Shown here piece after piece: positions 1 to 6,433 of a DNA stretch of 11,956 nt. A model generated the notes under the pieces. That model searched no databases. It was given only the letters and a program-made list of their open reading frames with translations, and was not told where the DNA came from. The DNA comes from an uncultured Collinsella sp. Its GTDB lineage: Bacteria; Actinomycetota; Coriobacteriia; Coriobacteriales; Coriobacteriaceae. The stretch's first letter is position 1. Each line of letters begins with the position of its first letter. The position numbers and the translations under genes were made by a program. The stretch lies in the NCBI GenBank assembly GCA_902494765.1, contig CABUUK010000058.1, positions 1 through 11,956 on the forward strand, in the 5' to 3' direction.

Positions 1-1758
1 GGCAGGCGTTCCCGCCGCGACTACGTGTCCGCCGTTGACGCCGGCGCCGGGCCCCATGTCGATCACGTAATCGGCGGCACGGATTGTATCCTCGTCGTGT
101 TCGACGACGATAACGGTATTGCCGATATCGCGCAGGCGCTCGAGCGTCTTGATCAGGCGCTCGTTGTCACGCTGATGAAGACCGATCGAAGGCTCGTCCA
201 GAATATAGAGCACGCCCATGAGACCCGCGCCGATCTGCGTTGCCAGTCGAATACGCTGTGCCTCGCCACCGGAAAGCGTCGCCGAGGCGCGATCGAGTGT
301 CAGATAGTCGAGTCCAACATCGACCAGAAAACGCAGACGCTCCAGAATTTCCTTGACGATACGGCCGCCGATAAACTGTTGGCGCTCGGTGAGTTCCAGG
401 CCCTCAAAAAACTCGAGCGATTCACGGCACGACAGGCAACAAACCTCGTAAATGGACTTGCCGCCCACGGTGACGGCGAGCATCTCAGGGCGCAAACGAG
501 CGCCGTGGCAGCTCGAGCACGGCTCCTCGCGAATGTACTTCTCCAGGCGCGCCTTGGTGTTCTCGTTCGTCGTCTCGGTATAGCGTTCGTACAGGATGTT
601 GCGAACGCCCGAAAACTTGGTATCCCACTGGCTGCGACGTCCGTCGAGCTTTTGGTAGTCGACCGAGATCTTCGTATCGCCCAGGCCATCCAAGAATGCA
701 CGGCGCACGCGAGGGGGCAAGTCGTCCCACGGCGTATCGGCGCTCGCCTTAAAGTGTTTGCAAACCGCAGCAAAAATCTGCGGATAGTAGTTCGAATTGC
801 CAAACAGGCTACCAAAGACTCCGTCGGCAATGGACTTCGAGGGGTCCTCGATCAACGCCTCGGCATCAACGGTTTTCTTAAAGCCCAGGCCGTCGCACTC
901 AGGACATGCGCCATAGGGAGCGTTGAACGAAAAATCACGCGGCTGAAGATCGTCAATGGAGTGACCATGCTCCGGGCACGCCAAGGCCAACGAATACTCC
1001 AGCAGCTCGCCCTCGGTCCCCTCGGGAGCATCACGATCGGGCAGCATGTACACGTTTACATTGCCGTGAGCCAGCGCGGTCGCCTGCTCAACAGACTCGG
1101 CGATACGGCCCAGAGAGTTCTCACGGATCACGATGCGATCGACTACGACCTCGATATCGTGCTTGAACTTCTTGTCCAGATCGATCGGATCGTCGAGCGA
1201 GCGCACTTCACCGTCGACACGCACGCGGCTAAAGCCCTCGGCGCGAAGGTCCTCAAACAGTTTGGTGTACTCGCCTTTTCGCCCGCGCACCACCGGTGCC
1301 AGCACAAACGCGCGGCGGCCCTCCCCCGCCGCCAAGACCTTGTCGGCAACCTGGTCGGTCGTCTGACGCTCAATGACGCGGCCGCATTCGGGGCAGTGCG
1401 GGGTGCCCACACGGGCGAACAGCAGGCGCAGATAGTCATAAATCTCGGTTACGGTGCCAACCGTCGAGCGAGGGTTTTTAGACGTCGTCTTTTGGTCAAT
1501 CGACACCGCCGGCGAAAGGCCGTCGATTGAATCCAAGTCGGGTTTGTCCATCTGGCCCAAGAACTGGCGCGCATAGCTCGAAAGGCTCTCAACGTATCGA
1601 CGCTGGCCCTCGGCATAGATAGTGTCAAATGCCAGCGAACTCTTGCCCGAGCCAGAAAGACCGGTAATGACCACGAGTTGGTCACGCGGAATGGAAACAT
1701 CGATATCACGGAGGTTGTGCTCACGAGCGCCGCGAATAACGATAGAAGAATCAGACAT
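1..1758 (-). CDS. uvrA: UvrABC excinuclease subunit A, N-terminal part (runs off the window)
   Basis: UvrA is the DNA-damage-sensing ABC-type ATPase that loads UvrB onto lesions in nucleotide excision repair. The visible 586 codons have the family order. The first Walker A, GLSGSGKS, is at residues 33-40, followed by the conserved SSYARQF and SPAVSIDQK stretches. Paired CPEC/CPEH and CSSCHG cysteine motifs come from the inserted and zinc-binding regions. The ABC signature LSGGE is at 495-499 and the Walker B ILDEPSIGL follows soon after. Family members are about 940-950 residues, so the second ATPase half lies outside the window. The ATG at 1758 is chosen because AAGGAG (1764-1769) sits five bases upstream and the protein begins in the usual way, with IRGAREHNL. 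It diverges from the sulfatase gene and has an SOS-box-like site upstream. Identification is firm; the truncation is only the window edge. Confidence 0.97.
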   Translation of the reverse strand, partial: MSDSSIVIRGAREHNLRDIDVSIPRDQLVVITGLSGSGKSSLAFDTIYAEGQRRYVESLSSYARQFLGQMDKPDLDSIDGLSPAVSIDQKTTSKNPRSTVGTVTEIYDYLRLLFARVGTPHCPECGRVIERQTTDQVADKVLAAGEGRRAFVLAPVVRGRKGEYTKLFEDLRAEGFSRVRVDGEVRSLDDPIDLDKKFKHDIEVVVDRIVIRENSLGRIAESVEQATALAHGNVNVYMLPDRDAPEGTEGELLEYSLALACPEHGHSIDDLQPRDFSFNAPYGACPECDGLGFKKTVDAEALIEDPSKSIADGVFGSLFGNSNYYPQIFAAVCKHFKASADTPWDDLPPRVRRAFLDGLGDTKISVDYQKLDGRRSQWDTKFSGVRNILYERYTETTNENTKARLEKYIREEPCSSCHGARLRPEMLAVTVGGKSIYEVCCLSCRESLEFFEGLELTERQQFIGGRIVKEILERLRFLVDVGLDYLTLDRASATLSGGEAQRIRLATQIGAGLMGVLYILDEPSIGLHQRDNERLIKTLERLRDIGNTVIVVEHDEDTIRAADYVIDMGPGAGVNGGHVVAAGTPA

Positions 1759-1763
1759 GGAAG

Positions 1764-1792
1764 CTCCTTGCCTCCTATTGCATCGAATCATA
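1764..1792 (-). promoter_or_regulatory. Candidate uvrA promoter -10 and ribosome binding site
   Basis: Read on the minus strand, TATGAT (1787-1792) matches a sigma-70 -10 box at five of six positions. AAGGAG (1764-1769) is an SD sequence five bases from the ATG, and a second GGAGG lies at 1771-1775. The -35 region is weak: no good TTGACA match sits at 16-18 bp, and the nearest is around 1810-1815. Promoter assignment is an inference; the SD is clear. Confidence 0.5.
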
Positions 1793-1819
1793 CTGTCGAT
1801 GAGTTTAGCGCACTCGACG

Positions 1820-1833
1820 CGCACAGATGTTCG
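1820..1833. promoter_or_regulatory. SOS-box-like site (putative LexA operator) upstream of uvrA
   Basis: On the minus strand the sequence reads CGAACATCTGTGCG. The Gram-positive and actinobacterial LexA box is CGAAC-N4-GTTCG, so nine of ten defined positions match (GTGCG in place of GTTCG). It lies just upstream of the candidate uvrA -35 region, a usual place for a LexA operator, and uvrA is a classic SOS gene. Whether LexA binds here is inferred. Confidence 0.5.
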
Positions 1834-1899
1834 TAATACAAGATTCGCAGACCTTTAGCTTTGCGTATCGGGTGCTTTGTTTCTCGAAATGCCGTGGAA

Positions 1900-1914
1900 A
1901 GGTTACAGTAACCT
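1900..1914. promoter_or_regulatory. Perfect 15-bp palindrome, operator-like, before the sulfatase gene
   Basis: AGGTTAC and GTAACCT form a perfect inverted repeat around a single central A, 38 bases upstream of the sulfatase ATG. A GTAAC half-copy recurs at 1935-1939. The arm contains GTTACA (1902-1907), the best -35 candidate, paired with a poor TTAATT -10 at 1925-1930, so a bound protein would cover the promoter. No T-tract follows, which argues against a terminator. The regulator is not identifiable from this window. Confidence 0.45.
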
Positions 1915-1951
1915 AATACTGAACTTAATTTGCTGTAACAGAGGAACGTCC

Positions 1952-4105
1952 ATGACCGAAGATATCCCCCTTGAAATCACTTCGAGCGACATGGCCAATC
2001 TGCCCATATTCATCGCCGTCCTTATCGTGGCCACCGTCGTCGTGCGCGTGTATTTTTCAATCAAACACAATGAAAAGCCGCCCATTGCCCGCGTCTTTTG
2101 GTGCGCGACGCTCCTCATCCCGCTCGGCGTGGTAGCTGCATGGATTACGAATCAATTGCTCGTAAATGAGGACAGTTCCCTATGGGTCCTTTCTTATTCG
2201 GCGCTCGGTGCTGCCGCCGTCATACTTCTTGTCGAGCCCTTGGTTTCGGGACTTATCGACCAAACCGATCTTGCGACGGGAACAGTTGCCTGTATTTGCC
2301 GTGACATCCTTGTCATCGCCGCTGTTTCAGCGCTCTCGTTCGTTTCACTCGAAATTGCCTGCAACGAAACGTTCTATCGCATTCCCGCCAACTCATTCGG
2401 GTTTTCCGTCGGGCTGCTCGCGACGGTTCTGCTCTCCCTTTATTTGCTGGGACAGCGTCATGGAGGCGTCATGGCCCTCGTGCCCGTCGCCTGCTGCATC
2501 CTTGGCATTGCCGAGCACTTCGTCATAACGTTTAAAGGCGAAGCCATCCTGCCAAGCGATATCTTGGCCCTTGGCACCGCAATGGAGGTGAGCGAGGGAT
2601 ACGAGTTTACCTTTACCGCCGGAATCGTAACCTCTCTCGCCCTGCTGGAGATTTCCCTGGGGCTTCTTTCGCTTATCCGTCCGCGAAAGCTCCGTACGCC
2701 CACCCATGTCTTCCCCGCAATCGCCGCTAACCTCTGTGCTTTTCTGTTAGTGACCGTTGTGGGGCTCTCAGGCTTTTCCAGCATCGACTTGGAGCAGGCG
2801 CTGAATTTTGAATTTGACCGTTGGCAGCCCATCACCACATATGCGTCTCAGGGTTTTATCACTTCGTTCACCGAAATGGTCAACGAGTTGCCCATTGAGA
2901 AGCCCGAAGACTATACGCCCGATGAGGCGCAGAGCATCGAGCAGGAGCTCGCCGCCACCTACGACAGCACGTATGGCTCGAGCGAACAGCGCGCGGCGGC
3001 CGTTGCCCAGTTCAATGAAATCAAGCCGACGATTGTTGCCGTCATGAATGAGAGTTTTAGCGACCTTTCGTGCTTTGAGCAGCTCCAGGCGGCCGGGTAC
3101 ACCGGCCCCGCATTCTACAACTCGCTTCCCGACACACTTGTTCGCGGCACCATGCTCGCTTCGGTCGCCGGTGGCGGAACGGCGAACTCCGAATTCGAAT
3201 TTTTGACCGGAGCGACAACGGCCTTTGTCGGATTAGGCAAAATCCCCTATCAGCTATATCAGATGAATGGCGTCGACAGCCTGGCAAAGGACCTTAAGGA
3301 GCTTGGGTATACCGCTACCGCTATGCACCCGCAAAACCCCGTCAACTACCATCGAGATAAAATCTATCAGCAGCTGGGCTTTGGAGACTTTCTTTCAATC
3401 GGCGATTTCGAAGGTGCGCCCTGTTACCATGCCGGCGTATGCGACTACGCCACCTACGACAAGATACTCGACCTGCTTAGAACCGACGAAGCCCCGCAGT
3501 TCATCTTTGACGTCACGATGCAAAATCACGGCGGCTACGACTATGGCACCGTTCCCGCCGAGGAGCTGACAAACTATTGGGTCGAGGGAGCCAGCGAGGG
3601 TGCCAATAGCGCGCTCAACACCTATCTTACCTGCATCAACGCATCCGACCGGGACCTCGAGTACTTTATCAACGAGCTCCGCAATATCGGCAGACCGGTT
3701 GTCCTTGTCTTTTTTGGCGACCATCAGCCGAGCGCCGCAACGACTCTCAACGACGAGCTGTACCCTCAGGAAGATACGGCAAGCCACGCTTTCCGTATCT
3801 ATCAGTCGACATATTTTGTCTGGGCTAACTATGAAATCGCCGGCAATACCGAGCTCAACGTCTACGACACCGTCGGGGCAAACGAGGTTGCAGCCATTAC
3901 CCTTAATAAGATCGGCGCCCCGCTCACCGACTATCAAAAGGCTCTGCTTGCAACAAGGTCAGATGTGCCCACCATCAATGTCGCCGGCTACCTTGGTGCC
4001 GACGGGCTGCGCTACGACTTGGAATCTGAAGACAGCCCATACGCCTCGACGATCGACAAGCTGCAGCGCATGCAATACCTCGAGTTCGCCAGCAAAGTTC
4101 AGTAA
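1952..4105 (+). CDS. LTA synthase family membrane sulfatase (COG1368-type phosphoglycerol transferase-like)
   Basis: This is a 717-residue polytopic membrane protein with an extracytoplasmic sulfatase-fold domain, related to LtaS and MdoB, which transfer glycerol-phosphate from phosphatidylglycerol onto an envelope polymer. Hydrophobic segments start near residues 17, 48, 77, 113, 150, 173, 222 and 255, giving about seven or eight helices against five in LtaS. A motif typical of these larger relatives, LPSDILALGTA, is at about 200-210. The catalytic domain keeps the expected residues: E367 in MNESF, the nucleophile-like T410 in GGGTANSEFEF, H526 in QNHGG, and D590-H591 in FGDHQPS. The ATG at 1952 is preferred over in-frame codons from 1877 because GAGGA lies seven bases upstream and the earlier stretch contains the palindrome. 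The family is confident. The actual product (lipoteichoic acid, a modified lipoglycan, or another phosphoglycerol polymer) cannot be told from sequence. No terminator is visible after it. Confidence 0.88.
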   Translation: MTEDIPLEITSSDMANLPIFIAVLIVATVVVRVYFSIKHNEKPPIARVFWCATLLIPLGVVAAWITNQLLVNEDSSLWVLSYSALGAAAVILLVEPLVSGLIDQTDLATGTVACICRDILVIAAVSALSFVSLEIACNETFYRIPANSFGFSVGLLATVLLSLYLLGQRHGGVMALVPVACCILGIAEHFVITFKGEAILPSDILALGTAMEVSEGYEFTFTAGIVTSLALLEISLGLLSLIRPRKLRTPTHVFPAIAANLCAFLLVTVVGLSGFSSIDLEQALNFEFDRWQPITTYASQGFITSFTEMVNELPIEKPEDYTPDEAQSIEQELAATYDSTYGSSEQRAAAVAQFNEIKPTIVAVMNESFSDLSCFEQLQAAGYTGPAFYNSLPDTLVRGTMLASVAGGGTANSEFEFLTGATTAFVGLGKIPYQLYQMNGVDSLAKDLKELGYTATAMHPQNPVNYHRDKIYQQLGFGDFLSIGDFEGAPCYHAGVCDYATYDKILDLLRTDEAPQFIFDVTMQNHGGYDYGTVPAEELTNYWVEGASEGANSALNTYLTCINASDRDLEYFINELRNIGRPVVLVFFGDHQPSAATTLNDELYPQEDTASHAFRIYQSTYFVWANYEIAGNTELNVYDTVGANEVAAITLNKIGAPLTDYQKALLATRSDVPTINVAGYLGADGLRYDLESEDSPYASTIDKLQRMQYLEFASKVQ

Positions 4106-4165
4106 GCCCGCCCATTCGCTTGGACCCATCGTATTGCAAGCACGCTCGGCCCAAATGCATCGTAA

Positions 4166-4195
4166 ATGACTCCCGCTCGCAAACGAGGGTACAAT
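4166..4195 (+). promoter_or_regulatory. Candidate promoter for the mrp-type gene
   Basis: ATGACT (4166-4171, four of six matches to TTGACA) is separated by 18 bp from TACAAT (4190-4195, five of six matches to TATAAT). Transcription would start near 4202. The leader would then contain the self-complementary GGGGCCCCGGCCCC (4215-4228), which can fold into a short GC hairpin ahead of the SD at about 4239-4244. The boxes are seen; promoter activity is inferred. Confidence 0.45.
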
Positions 4196-4250
4196 GACGC
4201 TCGTGTCACATCACGGGGCCCCGGCCCCAACATATACAAAGGAGTCATAC

Positions 4251-5081
4251 ATGGGTTGCGAGCACGCACAGGCCGCCGGCGGACAAACGTCGCCGTCGCA
4301 ATTTGAGGAGAATACGCTGTCCGAGGTCAAACGCGTCATCGCCGTGCTTTCCGGCAAGGGCGGTGTCGGCAAGTCGTTTGTCACCGGTGCCATCGCCACC
4401 GAGCTTGCCCGCCACGGCCACAAGGTCGGCGTCCTCGATGCCGACATCACCGGTCCCTCTATCCCCAAGATGTTCGGTATGAGCGGACGCCACGTCCATG
4501 CCCTTGGCAACCTTATGCTGCCCGAAATCTCCGAGCACGGCGTCAAGGTCATGAGCTCCAACCTTCTGCTCCAAAACGAGACCGACCCCGTCCTTTGGCG
4601 CGGTCCGGTCATCGCAGGCGCCATCAGGCAGTTCTGGAGCGAGACCTCGTGGGGCCCCATCGACTACCTGCTGGTCGACATGCCTCCGGGAACAGGCGAC
4701 GTCGCGCTCACCGTCTTCCAGTCACTGCCCGTCGACGGCATCGTCATCGTCACGAGCCCGCAGGATCTGGTCTCGATGATTGTCGCCAAGGCGGTCAACA
4801 TGGCCGAGAAGATGAACGTCCCCATTCTGGGCATCGTCGAGAACATGAGCTATATTGAGTGCCCCGACTGCGGCAAGAAGATCGAGGTCTTTGGCAAGAG
4901 CAAGCTCCCCGAGGTCGCAGAGCGCTATAACCTCGACATCTTGGGCACGCTTCCCATTAATCCGGCACTCGCCGAGGCCTGCGATAAGGGCGAGGTTGAG
5001 ACCGCGCTGCCCGATGGCATGTTGCCCAAGGCAGTCTCTGCCGTCGAGGCTATTACCCCGCACGAGACCGACGAGGCCTAA
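4251..5081 (+). CDS. Mrp/NBP35 family ATP-binding protein, putative Fe-S cluster carrier
   Basis: Mrp/ApbC/NBP35 proteins are cytosolic deviant-Walker ATPases, usually dimers, that hold and transfer [4Fe-4S] clusters to apo-proteins. This 276-residue copy has the deviant Walker A GKGGVGKS at 35-42, the switch-like DADITGPSIPKMFG, the VDMPPGTGD motif, VTSPQDLVSMIVAKA, and the bridging Cys pair C204-P-D-C207 after the ENMSY motif. These are hallmark Mrp features. It lacks the N-terminal MIP18/DUF59 domain of longer Mrp proteins and the four-cysteine ferredoxin-like N-terminus of eukaryotic Nbp35; only C3 and H5 lie in its short N-terminal tail. The ATG at 4251 is chosen over upstream in-frame codons because AAAGGAG lies six to seven bases before it. 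The next gene begins immediately after the stop codon, so the pair is probably co-translated. Client proteins are unknown. Confidence 0.93.
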   Translation: MGCEHAQAAGGQTSPSQFEENTLSEVKRVIAVLSGKGGVGKSFVTGAIATELARHGHKVGVLDADITGPSIPKMFGMSGRHVHALGNLMLPEISEHGVKVMSSNLLLQNETDPVLWRGPVIAGAIRQFWSETSWGPIDYLLVDMPPGTGDVALTVFQSLPVDGIVIVTSPQDLVSMIVAKAVNMAEKMNVPILGIVENMSYIECPDCGKKIEVFGKSKLPEVAERYNLDILGTLPINPALAEACDKGEVETALPDGMLPKAVSAVEAITPHETDEA

Positions 5082-6353
5082 GTGAACACGAGCGCCTTCT
5101 ATGACGTCCTGGTAATCGGCGGCGGGGCTTCAGGCCTCGCCGCCGCCATTACGGCCGCACGTGCTGGCAAAAGCGTCTGCATCGTTGAGCGCGATGTCGC
5201 CTGCGGCCTTAAGCTCCTTGCGACCGGTAACGGCCGCTGCAACCTCTCCAACGAATCGATTGATCCTCAGCGGTATAACCACCCCGCATTCGTCGAATCT
5301 GTCATGGGCCCCCAACCCGAACAAGAGCTTATGGGTTTCTTCTCCTCGCTGGGCATCATGACAACCTCCGAGGAAGGCCGACTGTACCCGCGCTCCCTTC
5401 GCGCCGAATCGGTGCGCGACGCGCTTCTCAACGTTTGCGACCGCCTAGGTATCACCTTAATCTGCGGAGCCAATATTGCCACGGCGCACAAAGCTTCCGA
5501 AGGCTGGACACTCCAAATAGACCGTCCAGCGCGGGTGCTCAAGGCAAAAAAGCACGACGACCGAAAATCGGAGCTCCGCTCGCTTCGAAAAGCGCTCGCC
5601 GATGCCCCTCGCAAGAACGAGGCCCTGCAGGCACATGCCGTAATTATCGCCACGGGTGGCAACCCCACTGGTATCGCCGATACGTTTCGCCTCCCCCTCA
5701 CTTCGCTGCGCCCCATCCTCTGCCCCGTATCGGCAACGGTCGTCGGCGATCGGGCGGCAATCAAGACGTTGGATGGCCTGCGCGTCCGCGCCCGCTTGAC
5801 GCTCGCCCGCAATCATAATGAGCTCTGGCACGAAGACGGTGAAGTCCTGTTTCGAACCTTCGGTATCTCGGGCGTCGCTGTCTTCAACCTCTCCCGTCGT
5901 ATCCAGCACGGCGATACGATCCTGCTCGACGTTTTCCCCGACCTCTCCAAAGACGAGCTGCTCGATATGCTCAACCGGCGCGTTGAGCTGCTCGGCGGCT
6001 TTTCGCCCCGCGATCCCCGTTGGCTCGACGGCATGCTCGCCCCGCAACTCTCCCGCGTCGTCTGCACGGCGTTCGAGCAGTGCCATCCAGGCTCCAACGA
6101 TGTCATCCACCTGGTCTCGATCCTCAAGCACTTTAAGTTGCTCGTCGAGGGAACAGCCGAGGAGCGCTCGGCGCAGGTCACGCGTGGTGGCGTATCTGTC
6201 GAGAGCATCTCAACACCCAGTCTACGCGCGAGCAGCGCTGTCGACGCCCCGCTTTACGTCTGCGGCGAAGCGCTCGACATCGACGCCGATTGCGGAGGCT
6301 TTAACCTTGCGTGGGCCTGGCTCTCGGGCATTCGCGCTGCAAGCAGCCTGTAG
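5082..6353 (+). CDS. BaiN/HI0933-like NAD(P)/FAD-dependent oxidoreductase
   Basis: This is a 423-residue flavoprotein of the HI0933/YhiN/BaiN group. The N-terminal FAD-binding Rossmann motif GGGASG is at 13-18 with its acidic partner E36, followed by the group's diagnostic TGNGRCNLSN at about 48-57. Later come AVIIATGG near 186-193, FRTFGISG, QVTRGGVSVESI, and the C-terminal GEALDIDADCGGFNLAWAW, which closes the FAD site. The start is a GTG immediately after the TAA of the mrp-type gene, with no room for an intergenic SD, so translation is likely coupled. Two oddities stand out. A strongly charged insert of about 30 residues (154-183) precedes AVIIATGG, and the usual SYPxTGSTGDGY stretch after that motif is shortened to NPTGIADTF. 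The group's physiological substrates are mostly unsettled; BaiN itself has been linked to bile-acid metabolism, but this family match does not show that role here. A terminator follows. Confidence 0.88.
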   Translation: MNTSAFYDVLVIGGGASGLAAAITAARAGKSVCIVERDVACGLKLLATGNGRCNLSNESIDPQRYNHPAFVESVMGPQPEQELMGFFSSLGIMTTSEEGRLYPRSLRAESVRDALLNVCDRLGITLICGANIATAHKASEGWTLQIDRPARVLKAKKHDDRKSELRSLRKALADAPRKNEALQAHAVIIATGGNPTGIADTFRLPLTSLRPILCPVSATVVGDRAAIKTLDGLRVRARLTLARNHNELWHEDGEVLFRTFGISGVAVFNLSRRIQHGDTILLDVFPDLSKDELLDMLNRRVELLGGFSPRDPRWLDGMLAPQLSRVVCTAFEQCHPGSNDVIHLVSILKHFKLLVEGTAEERSAQVTRGGVSVESISTPSLRASSAVDAPLYVCGEALDIDADCGGFNLAWAWLSGIRAASSL

Positions 6354-6363
6354 CCGCGCAGTC

Positions 6364-6369
6364 TATAAT
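6364..6369 (+). promoter_or_regulatory. TATAAT box in the gap before the COG2509 gene
   Basis: A perfect TATAAT lies 70 bases upstream of the next ATG and 11 bases past the previous stop. I find no convincing -35 at 16-18 bp (the stretch there reads AAGCAG), so it may be a weak or activator-dependent promoter, or chance. If used, transcription would start near 6376, just before the hairpin at 6384. Confidence 0.3.
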
Positions 6370-6383
6370 CAAAAACGCATTCG

Positions 6384-6415
6384 GGCCGTCTGGGATACCG
6401 GACGGCCTCTTTCTT
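6384..6415 (+). terminator. Rho-independent terminator or leader hairpin between the two flavoprotein genes
   Basis: GGCCGTCTGG (6384-6393) pairs with CCGGACGGCC (6398-6407) around a GATA loop: ten pairs including one wobble. The pyrimidine run TCTTTCTT (6408-6415) follows. It is well placed to end the mrp/BaiN-like transcript. Because a TATAAT lies upstream and the next SD (AAGGAG, 6422-6427) lies just downstream, it could also act as an attenuator for the next gene. Confidence 0.8.
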
Positions 6416-6433
6416 GCCTCTAAGGAGACCTCG

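Noticed and set aside
25..1530. A 501-codon open frame on the plus strand
   Set aside because: It is exactly antisense to uvrA, shows no recognisable domain, and its composition is that expected from reading a high-GC gene on the opposite strand.
1877..1951. N-terminal extension of the sulfatase from an earlier in-frame start
   Set aside because: No SD is suitably placed, the stretch contains the palindrome and probable promoter, and ATG 1952 has a good GAGGA at seven bases.
3395..3937. A 180-codon minus-strand frame inside the sulfatase gene
   Set aside because: The plus-strand frame here carries the H526 and D590-H591 catalytic motifs, so the minus frame is a shadow.
4215..4228. GGGGCCCCGGCCCC as a terminator for the sulfatase gene
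   Set aside because: It lies after the candidate promoter of the next gene, makes at most a five-pair stem and has no T-tract.
5457..6131. A 224-codon minus-strand frame inside the BaiN-like gene
   Set aside because: It is antisense to conserved flavoprotein motifs (AVIIATGG, FGISG) and has no recognisable domain.
6311..6433. N-terminal extension of the COG2509 protein
   Set aside because: It would overlap the end of the upstream gene and the terminator hairpin; ATG 6434 has AAGGAG at six bases and begins where the family begins.
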